Shown here in pieces: positions 16,252 to 26,020 of a stretch of 35,013 nt of DNA. This DNA comes from Verrucomicrobiota bacterium. GTDB lineage: Bacteria; Verrucomicrobiota; Verrucomicrobiia; Limisphaerales; UBA1100. The notes under the pieces were generated by a model. The model saw only the letters and a program-made list of their open reading frames with translations. It was not told the DNA's origin and searched no databases. The first letter of the stretch is position 1, and each line of letters starts with the position of its first letter. Both the position numbers and the translations under genes were made by a program. The stretch spans positions 1 to 35,013 of the forward strand of contig JAOLZA010000027.1 in assembly GCA_028343615.1 (NCBI GenBank), in the 5' to 3' direction.

Positions 16252-16303
16252 TTCTTTAAAACCGGACTCTCTGCACGTGGATTCAGCCAAAACTAGCAAC
16301 CCA

Positions 16304-17275
16304 ATGCGGATCACTGTGCTCGGCGCAGGCGCGTGGGGAACCACTCTGGCAAAAATTGCCCACGAGGCTGGGCATGAACTCACCCTCTGGGGCCATCCCG
16401 AACGCCTCGCGGGGATTGCTTACAAAAAGGAAAACACCGAATACCTACCCGACATCACCTTGCCTGATTCTTGGCGACTTGAAGCGGATTGGGAAGCGGC
16501 ACTCGACGACGCCGAGGCGGTGATTGTTGCCGTGCCTTCGTCGTCCTTCCGCGTGGTGGCTTCCGGGCTCGATGGGTTTGATGGCATTGCAGTGACCGTC
16601 ACGAAAGGCATCGAGAACAGCACCGGCCTCACGATGGGCGGCATTCTCAACGAAACCGCGCCCGAGGCTCATGTCGTCGCATTGTCCGGTCCATCATTGG
16701 CGGCGGAAGTCGCGCGCAATATTCCCACCGCATTGGTCGCCGCCAGCGAAGATGAAGCCGCAGCAGCAACTGTACAAGAATGGCTGCACCGCCCCACTTT
16801 ACGAGTTTACACCAGTGCCGATGTGTTGGGAGTCGAGTTGGGTGGCGCATTAAAAAATGTAATGGCCATCGCCGCAGGCGCGTGCGACGGCCTCCAACTC
16901 GGCGATAACGCCAAGGCCGCGCTCATCACACGCGGCCTGCGCGAGATGCGGCGGCTCGGCATGGCAGCGGGCGCGCAGCCCAATACTTTCAATGGTCTGA
17001 GCGGCATGGGCGATCTCACGGTCACCTGTTTCTCCAAACAAAGCCGCAACCGCACACTCGGTGAACGCATCGCCAAAGGCGAACCCGTGGAAGAAGCACT
17101 CGCGTCTGCAACGGCGGAAGGACATCCCACAGCTAAATCCGCCCGCGCTCTCGCGCAAACACTTGAAGTAGAAACGCCGATCATCGAACAAGTCCACGCG
17201 ATGCTATACGGAGACAAGGGCCCGAACGAAGCGTTGAAGGAGTTGATGATGCGCGAACGGCGCGGCGAAGACTAG
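16304..17275 (+). CDS. gpsA: Glycerol-3-phosphate dehydrogenase [NAD(P)+]
   Basis: 323 residues from ATG 16304; a GTG 9 codons upstream is possible but would precede the nucleotide-binding strand by more than the family needs. MRITVLGAGAWGTTLAKIA is the Rossmann motif. Other family signatures are VTKGIENSTG (about 107), ALSGPSLAAEVARNIPTALV (about 130-150), GVELGGALKNVMAIAAGACDGL with the catalytic Lys (about 180-200), and NTFNGLSGMGDLTVTCFSKQSRNR. GpsA makes sn-glycerol-3-phosphate from dihydroxyacetone phosphate for membrane phospholipids, in the cytosol. The gene converges on thrH and the two stop codons share the tetramer CTAG. Confidence 0.95.
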   Translation: MRITVLGAGAWGTTLAKIAHEAGHELTLWGHPERLAGIAYKKENTEYLPDITLPDSWRLEADWEAALDDAEAVIVAVPSSSFRVVASGLDGFDGIAVTVTKGIENSTGLTMGGILNETAPEAHVVALSGPSLAAEVARNIPTALVAASEDEAAAATVQEWLHRPTLRVYTSADVLGVELGGALKNVMAIAAGACDGLQLGDNAKAALITRGLREMRRLGMAAGAQPNTFNGLSGMGDLTVTCFSKQSRNRTLGERIAKGEPVEEALASATAEGHPTAKSARALAQTLEVETPIIEQVHAMLYGDKGPNEALKELMMRERRGED

Positions 17276-17874
17276 TCGCTTTCAAAAATCAAAGCTAGCA
17301 GTTCATCGTAACCCGTCACCGCAGGAAACTGCGGGAATTCTTCAATCACATTTTCCGGTGCGCGAAACAACACTCCCTTGTCAGCCTCGGCAAGCATCGT
17401 CGTGTCATTATAGGAATCACCGGCGGCGATGACATGGTAGTTGAGCGATTTGAAAGCTGCAACGCTGCAGCGTTTTTGATCGGGCTGGCGAAGATGATAA
17501 TTCACAATCACATCATCCTGAACTTCCAGGTGGTGGCAAAAGAGTGTTGGCCAATCGAGCTGACGCATCAGCGGCTTGGCGAATTGTAAGAATGTATCGG
17601 AAAGAATGATTACTTGCGTGCGGACTCGAAGTTCATCGATGAACGCCTTAGCGCCTTCGAGCGGCGCAAGCGTGTCGATGACGGATTGGATGTCGCTGAG
17701 CTTGAGGTTGTTTGCCGCCAACAGATCAAGGCGATAGCTCATCAGAACATTGTAATCCGGCTCGTCACGCGTGGTGCGGCGCAGAGCGTCGATACCGGTT
17801 TTCTCGGCAACGGCGACCCAAATTTCCGGCACCAAAACGCCTTCGAGATCCAACGTGACAATCGTTTGTTTCAC
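17272..17874 (-). CDS. thrH: ThrH-type phosphoserine phosphatase / homoserine phosphotransferase
   Basis: 200 residues from a GTG start at 17874, chosen because ThrH proteins are about 200-205 residues and begin right before the strand TIVTLDLEGVLVPEIW. An ATG at 17952 would add 26 residues without family resemblance. HAD-superfamily features are DLEGV (motif I, nucleophile Asp), VIILSDTF (motif II), QKRCSVAAFKSL with the motif III Lys, and AAGDSYNDTTML (motif IV). LMRQLDWPTLFCHHLEV and APENVIEEFPQFPAV are ThrH-specific. Known ThrH dephosphorylates phosphoserine and can transfer the phosphate to homoserine, linking serine and threonine synthesis. The function is assigned by family. Confidence 0.9.
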   Translation of the reverse strand: MKQTIVTLDLEGVLVPEIWVAVAEKTGIDALRRTTRDEPDYNVLMSYRLDLLAANNLKLSDIQSVIDTLAPLEGAKAFIDELRVRTQVIILSDTFLQFAKPLMRQLDWPTLFCHHLEVQDDVIVNYHLRQPDQKRCSVAAFKSLNYHVIAAGDSYNDTTMLAEADKGVLFRAPENVIEEFPQFPAVTGYDELLALIFESD

Positions 17875-17999
17875 CCACGAGTTGATAACGAGCACGGTCG
17901 CTGGCGGCGAGGAAAAATTGCGCGAGCCTGACGAGCTGCGCAGTATCCGCATCTAAATTAGCTTAATTTACTCCTTATCATTAGAGCTTGGGCTTACGG

Positions 18000-18031
18000 A
18001 AAAGAAAAAGGCCGGCGGTTGCCCGCCGGCC
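18000..18031 (-). terminator. Strong intrinsic terminator after glnII
   Basis: On the minus strand GGCCGGCGG (18031-18023) and CCGCCGGCC (18018-18010) form a perfect 9-bp GC stem with a 4-base loop, followed by TTTTTCTTTTC. It lies about 20 bases after the glnII stop codon and closes the nitrogen-assimilation block. Confidence 0.9.
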
Positions 18032-18050
18032 CGGGGATTTGATTTATAGT

Positions 18051-19067
18051 TTAGGCGAGTGCTTTTTTAGTCGTCTTGATAATCACCGCAGCGATTTTAT
18101 AGGGATCGCCGTTGGAAGCCGGGCGACGATCTTCAAGCCGACCTTTCCAGCCGTCTTGCACAGTAGCAACCGGAACGCGGATGGATGCACCGCGATCGGA
18201 GACGCCGTAGCTGAATTTATCGATCGACTGCGTTTCGTGTAAGCCGGTGAGCCGATGGTCGTTATCCGCACCGTAGACGGCGATGTGTTCATCAATGTTT
18301 TTGGCGAACTCTTCGCAGATTTTGGTGTGAACTTCTTCGCCGCCCGGATCACGCATTGCCCCACACGAGAAGTTGGCATGCATACCGGATCCATTCCAAT
18401 CGCCTTGTACAGGCTTAGGATGCCAATCGACGGCAACACCATATTTTTCACCGGTACGTTCGAGAAGATAGCGGGCCACCCAAATTTGGTCACCACAATC
18501 AGCCGCGCCTTTGGCGAAGATTTGAAACTCCCATTGTCCCATCATCACTTCGGCGTTGATGCCTTCGACGTTAAGGCCGGCTTCTAGGCAAAGGTGCAAG
18601 TGTTCATCCACAATGTCGCGACCGACAGTGTTCCGCGCGCCCACTGAGGTGTAGAACGGGCCTTGCGGACCGGGGAATCCATTTTTGGGAAAACCGATGG
18701 GGAGGTTGGTGTCGGTATCAATCAGGGTATATTCCTGTTCGAGGCCAAACCAAAAATCTTCGCTGTCGTTATCAATAGTGGCGCGCCCATTGGATTCGTG
18801 CGGAGTGGCGTCAGCATTGAGCACTTCGCACATCACCAGCCAGCCATTACCGCCAAAGCGGTCGGGGTCCGGATAAACGGCCACGGGTTTCAGCAGGCAA
18901 TCCGAATCATTGCCTTCGGCCTGTTCGGTAGAAGAGCCATCAAAGGACCACTCTTTGGCGTCCCCTAACTCGCCACTGAAATTTTCGCGAACGAGAGTTT
19001 TGCTGCGCAGACTCTGAGTGGGCTTATAGCCATCGAGCCAAATGTATTCTAACTTATGTTTGCTCAT
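18051..19067 (-). CDS. glnII: Glutamine synthetase type II (eukaryotic-like)
   Basis: 338 residues from ATG 19067 (MSKHKLEYIWLDG), the expected GSII start; a longer frame to 19109 has no family support. At under 350 residues it is much shorter than GSI (about 470). GSII signatures include EWSFDGSSTEQAEG, CEVLNADATPHESN, WFGLEQEYTL, GPQGPFYTSVGA, GINAEVMMGQWEFQ, NGSGMHANFS, HRLTGLHETQSIDKFSYGV and RGASIRVP. It makes glutamine from glutamate, ammonium and ATP in the cytosol. GSII lacks the adenylylation Tyr used to switch GSI, so control is probably at transcription. It is the last gene of the glnK-amt-glnII block, 115 bases after amt with a hairpin in the gap. Confidence 0.95.
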   Translation of the reverse strand: MSKHKLEYIWLDGYKPTQSLRSKTLVRENFSGELGDAKEWSFDGSSTEQAEGNDSDCLLKPVAVYPDPDRFGGNGWLVMCEVLNADATPHESNGRATIDNDSEDFWFGLEQEYTLIDTDTNLPIGFPKNGFPGPQGPFYTSVGARNTVGRDIVDEHLHLCLEAGLNVEGINAEVMMGQWEFQIFAKGAADCGDQIWVARYLLERTGEKYGVAVDWHPKPVQGDWNGSGMHANFSCGAMRDPGGEEVHTKICEEFAKNIDEHIAVYGADNDHRLTGLHETQSIDKFSYGVSDRGASIRVPVATVQDGWKGRLEDRRPASNGDPYKIAAVIIKTTKKALA

Positions 19068-19131
19068 GTTTGTTCTCTGTCTATGTTTTGTTAAAAAGGC
19101 TTCCGCCAATAATCTCCACGTTCCCGAGTCA

Positions 19132-19162
19132 ACTGGCCTCGCCTATTCAAGGCGCGGCCAGT
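19132..19162 (-). other. Stem-loop between amt and glnII
   Basis: ACTGGCC (19132-19138) pairs with GGCCAGT (19156-19162), and inside it CGCC (19140-19143) pairs with GGCG (19151-19154), leaving a 7-base loop. There is no T-run after it in the direction of transcription, so it may be a processing or mRNA-stability structure, or a partial terminator that lowers glnII relative to amt. Confidence 0.5.
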
Positions 19163-19182
19163 GACCGGGAATTCCCTGTGGG

Positions 19183-20625
19183 TTAGAGCGAGTAACCTTC
19201 CTCGCCGTGGTCCTTCACGTCAAGACCTTCCGTCTCGGCATCTTCATCTGACCGGATGCCGCCACATAGTGCACCTGCGATTTTGATGGCGATAAATGTC
19301 ACTACCGCACTCCAAATAACGGTCACTAACACACTCATCAGCTGACCGGTGAACTGGTTTTTGATGATCTCCTTACCCTCAGGGGAGAATGCAAATACGC
19401 CGGTGAGCAGTGCCCCCACAATGCCGCCCACGCCATGAACGCCGAAGACATCGAAGCTGTCATCATACCCCAGCTTTTTCTTGAGCGATGTTGCTGCCCA
19501 ATAGCAGACTACGGCAGCTGCGACGCCAATGGCGATTGCTGCCATTGGCCCAACGCTACCGGACGCTGGTGTAATGGCCACGAGACCAGCAACCGCACCG
19601 GTAGCCAAGCCGATTGCAGTGGGTTTACCCTTGGCGCTCCATTCAACCATCATCCACGTAAACGCGGCTGCGGCAGTGGCCACTTGCGTGACCAATTGCG
19701 CCATGCCGGCCGCGCCGTCGGCGGCAACTGCGCTGCCGGCGTTAAAGCCAAACCAACCAACCCACAATAGTGCCGCACCAATCAAGACGAACGGAACGTT
19801 GTGCGGCGGCATGGGGCTATTCGGATATCCCTTGCGCTTGCCAAGCATGATGCACGCGACGAGAGCGGCCACGCCGGCATTAATGTGAACGACCGTGCCA
19901 CCGGCAAAATCAATGGCCTCCCAAGTACTAGCAAGGTATCCGTTCGGATTCCAAACCATGTGCCAAACCGGGCAGTAGGAAAAGGTGAACCAAATAACTA
20001 GGAAAATCATTACTGCGCTAAATTTCATGCGCTCAGCAAAAGCACCCACAATGAGTGCCGGAGTGATGATCGCAAATGTCATTTGAAAAGTAACAAAAAC
20101 GGATTCCGGAAAAGTGCCACTCATGGAATCAGGCGTAATTCCCTTGAGGAACAAAACCGAGAAATCGCCGAATATTTTCCCGTCACCTGCCGTGGCAAAC
20201 GAATAACCGTAAATGACCCAAAGCAAAGACATCAGCGCCGTGACGGCAAAACATTGCACCAGTACGGAAAGAACATTTTTCCTGCGAGCAAGCCCACCAT
20301 AAAAGAGGGACAACCCCGGAATAGTCATCAGCAACACCAGCGCAGTGGCAACAATCATCCAGGCAGTATCGCCAGATTTGTGATAAGCATCTATCTTGTA
20401 TTTATTTTTGGCTAACTTTCCATCATCATCTAGAGTGGTGTATTTTTCAGCCAAACCCTTACCTTCTACCCAAGCATCTGCCTTTGCCTTTTCAGCATCA
20501 GCAGTTATTTTTTCTTCGGCGGTCAATACGTCATTGGTATTGAGTTCTTCAGCGTGTGTTTTAAAGGAGAGGCTGCTGGCGAATATCACCAGGGCCATTG
20601 TTAAAATGGGAAATATTTTTTTCAT
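19183..20625 (-). CDS. amt: Ammonium transporter (Amt/MEP/Rh)
   Basis: 480 residues. A signal peptide (MKKIFPILTMALVIFASSLS...THA) is followed by a charged, Ala/Lys/Glu-rich helical segment of about 55 residues before the first core helix, longer than in the usual AmtB. The core starts GDTAWMIVATALVLLMTIPG and LSLFYGGLARRKNVLS. The pore twin His are expected in GGTVVHINAGVAAL and VFGVHGVGGIVGALL. About 11 membrane helices follow from the sequence. Amt channels pass ammonium across the inner membrane and are blocked by the trimeric PII protein, encoded 25 bases upstream here. This is the standard glnK-amtB pairing. Confidence 0.95.
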   Translation of the reverse strand: MKKIFPILTMALVIFASSLSFKTHAEELNTNDVLTAEEKITADAEKAKADAWVEGKGLAEKYTTLDDDGKLAKNKYKIDAYHKSGDTAWMIVATALVLLMTIPGLSLFYGGLARRKNVLSVLVQCFAVTALMSLLWVIYGYSFATAGDGKIFGDFSVLFLKGITPDSMSGTFPESVFVTFQMTFAIITPALIVGAFAERMKFSAVMIFLVIWFTFSYCPVWHMVWNPNGYLASTWEAIDFAGGTVVHINAGVAALVACIMLGKRKGYPNSPMPPHNVPFVLIGAALLWVGWFGFNAGSAVAADGAAGMAQLVTQVATAAAAFTWMMVEWSAKGKPTAIGLATGAVAGLVAITPASGSVGPMAAIAIGVAAAVVCYWAATSLKKKLGYDDSFDVFGVHGVGGIVGALLTGVFAFSPEGKEIIKNQFTGQLMSVLVTVIWSAVVTFIAIKIAGALCGGIRSDEDAETEGLDVKDHGEEGYSL

Positions 20626-20650
20626 GGTTCAGGGAATTTTAGGGTTAAAG

Positions 20651-21292
<642 letters not shown>

Positions 21293-24200
21293 ATGAGCAA
21301 AGGTAAGCGCGGCAAAAAACGGTTCCCAAAACCTTTGCAAACACAGGAATCTCCACCGGAACTTCTAACTGATCCAAAAAAGACGGCGCCCGAATCGGAT
21401 GCGCCCGCAAAACCCAATCCTTTTTTCCGCCGATGCGACTGGCTGGCCTTTGTGTTGGCCACGATGATTTCGTTTGGCGTTTATTTTTACACCCTCGCGC
21501 CGGATCTTACACTTGAGGATTCCGGCGAACTCGCGGTGGGTTCCATGTATGCCGGCGTGCCGCATCCGCCCGGATATCCTGTATGGACGCTTTACACTTG
21601 GGCATTCACTAAACTCCCCTTTGGAAATATTGCATGGCGCGTCGCACTTTCATCCGCCGTGGCGGCAGCGCTCGCTTGCGGCCTGCTCGCATTGATGGTC
21701 TCCCGCAGCGCGCAACTCATGCTTAAGGGCATTGAATCTTTCCGAGAATTGAAAGAACGCCAACGTAACACCATCGGACTGATCTCCGGCATCACCGCCG
21801 GCTTACTGCTCGCCTTCAACGGATTCATGTGGAGCCAGGCCGTAATCGTGGAAGTTTACACGCTTGGAATTTCCACATTTATGGCCGTGTTGGCCCTGAT
21901 GATGCGATGGTACTTCCGCCCATCAGAACGGTGGCCAATATACCTCGCCTATTTCTGTTTTGGACTTTGCTTTGCAAACCACCAAACCCTACTGCTCGCC
22001 GCCATCGGAATCGAAGCCATTGTGTTGCTGGCTGACCGCAACCTCGGTAAGGATTTTTTATTATGCAACTGTGGTGTCTACATCCTGGGACTTTTCGCCA
22101 CCCTGCCTGCCGAAGGTGCGCCGCCGGACAGCGATCCTGGAGTATTTGTTCTCTTCAATATTGTCGGCGTGACAATGATCGCCCTACTGCTTGGCATTAC
22201 GCTTTACAGCAAAGGTAAACAATACGCACAAAAGAAATCGCTAGAACCTAAAAGTTTGCTTGCGATCACCATTGGCGCCATTGGGGTCTATTTAATTTCC
22301 TCCGGGTTGTTTGGCTGGGCGTGGAATTCTTTTTTCGAAAAACAGCATTTCTCCAGTGCCGCCAGCACGGTGAAAGCATGGGCGCTCTTGAACGTCTCAT
22401 TACTGGGAGGAATGATTTTGTTTTCCTGGTTCAATCGTGACGACAAAAAATTCACACCACTTCTCCGCCACTGGATACCTATGCTCAATACCCGAGCGGC
22501 ATGGTTGTTGGGTGCTGCTTTTTATTTGTATATGCCTATCGCTTCCATGACCAATCCTCCCATGAATTGGGCCTATCCGCGAACAGAACAGGGTTTCAAA
22601 CACGCCATTTCTCGCGGCCAGTACGACCGTATCGCGCCCTCTAATTTGACAAGAATGTTTTACGATCGCAATTATGTTACACCGAGGCCGGGCGCGCCGG
22701 ATCCTCGCACCCAATTTAACGGAGGCCAAGCCTACGTGTATCTCGAAGAAGCCGCCCAAGAATTCAGCACCAGTTATTTGGCGCTGGCTTTTTTGCCAAT
22801 GATGTTTTTGCCCTGGATTGCCCTGCGCGAACGGAGATGGATTGCTGCGCTCACGGGTATTTTCATCTCATTCACCCTTATATTAATTTTCCTACTCAAT
22901 CCAACGGCCGACGAGCAGAACCGGCATTTATATAAAGTTTTTTTTACAGCCACACACGTCTTCATCGCGCTCGCCGCCGGATTAGGCGCAGCAATCATTG
23001 CTGCAACGGTGGCCGCGCGCGACCGGCTGCTTGCAACCGGATTGGCCGGATTCCTCGCTCTACTGTGCCTTCTGGAAATCATCCAAACATTCGATATTTT
23101 TAAGACCACTGATTTCATCATCCCGCAATCCGCTGCAGTGATCGGGCTATCACTCATTTCCTTATTACTCCTCTGTGCGTTTGGCCGGCTAGCCGTGCCT
23201 GGATCGCTGCGCAACGGATTGCTGGTGCTGGCACTTGGGCTCATCGTTTTACTGCCAGTGCGCCCGGCACTTTCCAACTGGGCCACCAATGAACAGCGCG
23301 GTCACCTATTCGGATACTGGTACGGGCATGACATGTTTTCACCACCGTTCAAAATTTATCCGGAAATGGACAAACACGCCATTCTGTTCGGCGGCACGGA
23401 CCCCGGACGATTTGCGCCTACATACATGATTTTTTGCGAAAGCTTCATGGCGGAAAAATATAAGCGCGACAAGGAATTTGACCGACGAGATGTTTATATC
23501 ATCACTCAAAACGCCCTAGCCGACGGAACGTACCTGCAATATATCCGCGCCCATTACAACCGCAGCGCGCAGTTGGATGTCGATTTTTTCCGTAACATCG
23601 CCCACAAACTGGATCCGGATCAATCCGCAGCTAAAGAAGGCAAAGAAAAAACCCTCAAGCGACGCGGCACGCTTTACTCTCTCGCCCTATTTGGGTTGCT
23701 GCTGGGCGGGGTTATGCTCATTAACGCTTCAGTTTTGCGAAGGAACGAAAAGAACAGCCGCGAATCATTGGGGGCCGGACTTTGGGGAGGCACTGTTATC
23801 CTTGGATCACTGCTGCTTTTGCCGCCACTGGCGCAATCCATGGCACTCAAGGCGGATGAGGTATTCACCGGCATAGGCCAAACCGTTGAGGAATCCCGCC
23901 GCGCGCGAGGAGTGTACCCCAGAAATGAAATCCACACACCCTCAACTTTGGATAATCAAATCGCTTTCAACGATTACTTGCAGGATGCCATGCAGCGCAT
24001 GGGGCGCGGACAACTCGCCCAAAACGAAAATGTAACGCTTAATTACCCGTTCCAGTGTCTGGATCAGACCTGTGGCACCCGGCAACTCATCCCGATCGGA
24101 CGGAACGAAATGCAAACATTCAAACGGGTGCAAGCACAAGGCGGTTTACCCTGCCCCAAATGCAAAAAATTGATGCCCACCCCACTCACCCCGCAAATGC

Positions 24201-26020
24201 AAGTACGTGGAAATGGCTCGGTGATGGCGATCAACGCCCTCCTCACCGAAGTGATTTTCAACACCAATCCAGCACACGAATTTTATGTAGAGGAAAGTTT
24301 TCCCCTCCTATGGATGTATCCATACATCATACCACATGGCATTATCATGAAAATGGAGGCTGAACGGGAATTTGAAATCACCTCCATCAAACCCGTATCA
24401 TCGAACCTCGCCAACGCCCCCGCGAACCTGAATCTGGGCGATGAAATTTCACTGCGATCCGGACCGGATGAAATCTCACTAAAGCCATTGTCACCTGGGA
24501 AATATTTTGTGTCCCAAACCGACACCAATGGAATGCCCTCTTCCATTCGAGTGGAGGCTGGCGGGCGATTTGAGCTGGCCCCCCCAGAAAATATATACGT
24601 GATCAGTGAAAACAATAACATTGCGAGACTTAAGGTGAAGATGGAACGTATCCCTGATCGTGCTGCCTATCAAATAACCCACGCCGAGGTGGATGTTGAA
24701 ATGACTGGGATTAATTTTCAGGTAAACGAAGTGCTAACAGTTTCCGATTCCATCATATCCGGAAGTTTACAACCCCAGAATGACGCCCGCCTGCGCGTGA
24801 CAAAAGTAAACGCTCAAAGCGGCATTGCAGCCGTGGAAATTCTGCAGGGCGGTAGATATGTTCTCATGCCTCCGCGCCATGCCAAACTTTACACCAACGA
24901 CGGAACGCCGTTGCGGATGGAAATTAAAACAAGACGCATCCCAAAACACACCGAGCTTTCCGAAGCAATGCTGGAGCGTGACCGGAAATTTTGGGATGAA
25001 TATTCCAAGCGGCTCATCGGCAACGTCATCAGCACGGACATGTCAGTGAAGGCTGTTTGCAAATGGGTCGAGAAAACTTACCTCCGCCGCGACCTCAAGG
25101 GGTTCAATGGCGACCCAAGGTTCCTACGCGACCAACAGGCCCAAAAAGGTTTTTCGAAGCTACGCGGCTCCATCGGCAATATTTATGCATGGCGCATGCG
25201 AATTTCACCCTTAGGCAGCGCGTTGCGGAAACGCTACGCTCGCGAGGCAGAGTATGCCTATCGCCAAGCCTTTGCCTTTGGCCCCATCAGTCCCGAGGCC
25301 GTCATTCGCTACACAACTCTCCTCGGCGAACTGGGGCGCCATCGAGATGCCGTACATGTCACTCTAACCTTCCGCAAATTGGACCCTTATTTTCCGCAAA
25401 CCGGACAAATGATCGCGCAGGCACTCGAACGCGAGATTGCAGTTCATGCCGCCGCGCGAGAAATGGATAAAGCTTTGGAGGCTGCAGAATTCCTACAAAA
25501 ATTGGCGCCCAATCCGCGTTACAAACAATTGGTGGAATCACTGAAAGACGCCATCAAGGCAAACCAAATTTATCTCAACCGTTTCCAACGCGATCCGGGA
25601 AATGTAGAGTATTTTAACATGGCCGTGGATGTCACCGTGCAATCATACAAACTGGATCTACTCCCAGATTTGATCAAGCGGTTTAAATCCAAAATGGAAC
25701 AAAACGAACCCAACCTCGCCGCCTTGGCACGCGCCTATAACTATCTCGAAGATTATGAGAACAAAGAGAAAGTTTATCAGGAAATGACCACCCTCATTCC
25801 AAACGACCCCGTGCCGTGGTACGATCTGGCCAAAGTTCAAATGCGATTAAAAAAAACAAACAGCGCAGCCACTTCCCTCGCGCAATCGCTCACCCTTTAT
25901 TCGCAATCCTCCACCACTAATCGATATGATATTCCGGCATTCGCCCGAACCAACATCACTTTAGCCCCCCTGCGAAAACGTCCGGAAATCCAGAAACTAC
26001 TGGAACCCAAAAAGGACTAG
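21293..26020 (+). CDS. Giant DUF2723 membrane protein with zinc-ribbon-like insert, duplicated domain and TPR-like tail
   Basis: 1575 residues, longer than common DUF2723 proteins (roughly 1000-1200). After a Lys-rich cytosolic start come many membrane helices (about 40-700). DUF2723 hallmarks near 70-105 are LTLEDSGELAVGSMYAGVPH and PPGYPVWTLYTWAF; the acidic pair before the PPGYP loop is typical of GT-C-like glycosyltransferases. This family is filed as glycosyltransferase family 117 in some databases. Two more helices lie at about 794-815 and 830-850. Then comes a possible zinc site, CLDQTC at about 920 and CPKC at about 953. A duplicated unit follows, GGRFELAPPENIYVI (about 1087) and GGRYVLMPPRHAKLY (about 1184), each leading to a basic-IP motif. 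A helical TPR-like tail runs from about 1310 to the end. Likely role: transfer of a lipid-linked sugar to protein or glycan (inference). Confidence 0.85.
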   Translation: MSKGKRGKKRFPKPLQTQESPPELLTDPKKTAPESDAPAKPNPFFRRCDWLAFVLATMISFGVYFYTLAPDLTLEDSGELAVGSMYAGVPHPPGYPVWTLYTWAFTKLPFGNIAWRVALSSAVAAALACGLLALMVSRSAQLMLKGIESFRELKERQRNTIGLISGITAGLLLAFNGFMWSQAVIVEVYTLGISTFMAVLALMMRWYFRPSERWPIYLAYFCFGLCFANHQTLLLAAIGIEAIVLLADRNLGKDFLLCNCGVYILGLFATLPAEGAPPDSDPGVFVLFNIVGVTMIALLLGITLYSKGKQYAQKKSLEPKSLLAITIGAIGVYLISSGLFGWAWNSFFEKQHFSSAASTVKAWALLNVSLLGGMILFSWFNRDDKKFTPLLRHWIPMLNTRAAWLLGAAFYLYMPIASMTNPPMNWAYPRTEQGFKHAISRGQYDRIAPSNLTRMFYDRNYVTPRPGAPDPRTQFNGGQAYVYLEEAAQEFSTSYLALAFLPMMFLPWIALRERRWIAALTGIFISFTLILIFLLNPTADEQNRHLYKVFFTATHVFIALAAGLGAAIIAATVAARDRLLATGLAGFLALLCLLEIIQTFDIFKTTDFIIPQSAAVIGLSLISLLLLCAFGRLAVPGSLRNGLLVLALGLIVLLPVRPALSNWATNEQRGHLFGYWYGHDMFSPPFKIYPEMDKHAILFGGTDPGRFAPTYMIFCESFMAEKYKRDKEFDRRDVYIITQNALADGTYLQYIRAHYNRSAQLDVDFFRNIAHKLDPDQSAAKEGKEKTLKRRGTLYSLALFGLLLGGVMLINASVLRRNEKNSRESLGAGLWGGTVILGSLLLLPPLAQSMALKADEVFTGIGQTVEESRRARGVYPRNEIHTPSTLDNQIAFNDYLQDAMQRMGRGQLAQNENVTLNYPFQCLDQTCGTRQLIPIGRNEMQTFKRVQAQGGLPCPKCKKLMPTPLTPQMQVRGNGSVMAINALLTEVIFNTNPAHEFYVEESFPLLWMYPYIIPHGIIMKMEAEREFEITSIKPVSSNLANAPANLNLGDEISLRSGPDEISLKPLSPGKYFVSQTDTNGMPSSIRVEAGGRFELAPPENIYVISENNNIARLKVKMERIPDRAAYQITHAEVDVEMTGINFQVNEVLTVSDSIISGSLQPQNDARLRVTKVNAQSGIAAVEILQGGRYVLMPPRHAKLYTNDGTPLRMEIKTRRIPKHTELSEAMLERDRKFWDEYSKRLIGNVISTDMSVKAVCKWVEKTYLRRDLKGFNGDPRFLRDQQAQKGFSKLRGSIGNIYAWRMRISPLGSALRKRYAREAEYAYRQAFAFGPISPEAVIRYTTLLGELGRHRDAVHVTLTFRKLDPYFPQTGQMIAQALEREIAVHAAAREMDKALEAAEFLQKLAPNPRYKQLVESLKDAIKANQIYLNRFQRDPGNVEYFNMAVDVTVQSYKLDLLPDLIKRFKSKMEQNEPNLAALARAYNYLEDYENKEKVYQEMTTLIPNDPVPWYDLAKVQMRLKKTNSAATSLAQSLTLYSQSSTTNRYDIPAFARTNITLAPLRKRPEIQKLLEPKKD

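Noticed and set aside
17875-17952. N-terminal extension of ThrH to the ATG at 17952
   Set aside because: The 26 added residues do not resemble the family, and the family length and start point fit the GTG at 17874, although the ATG cannot be excluded.
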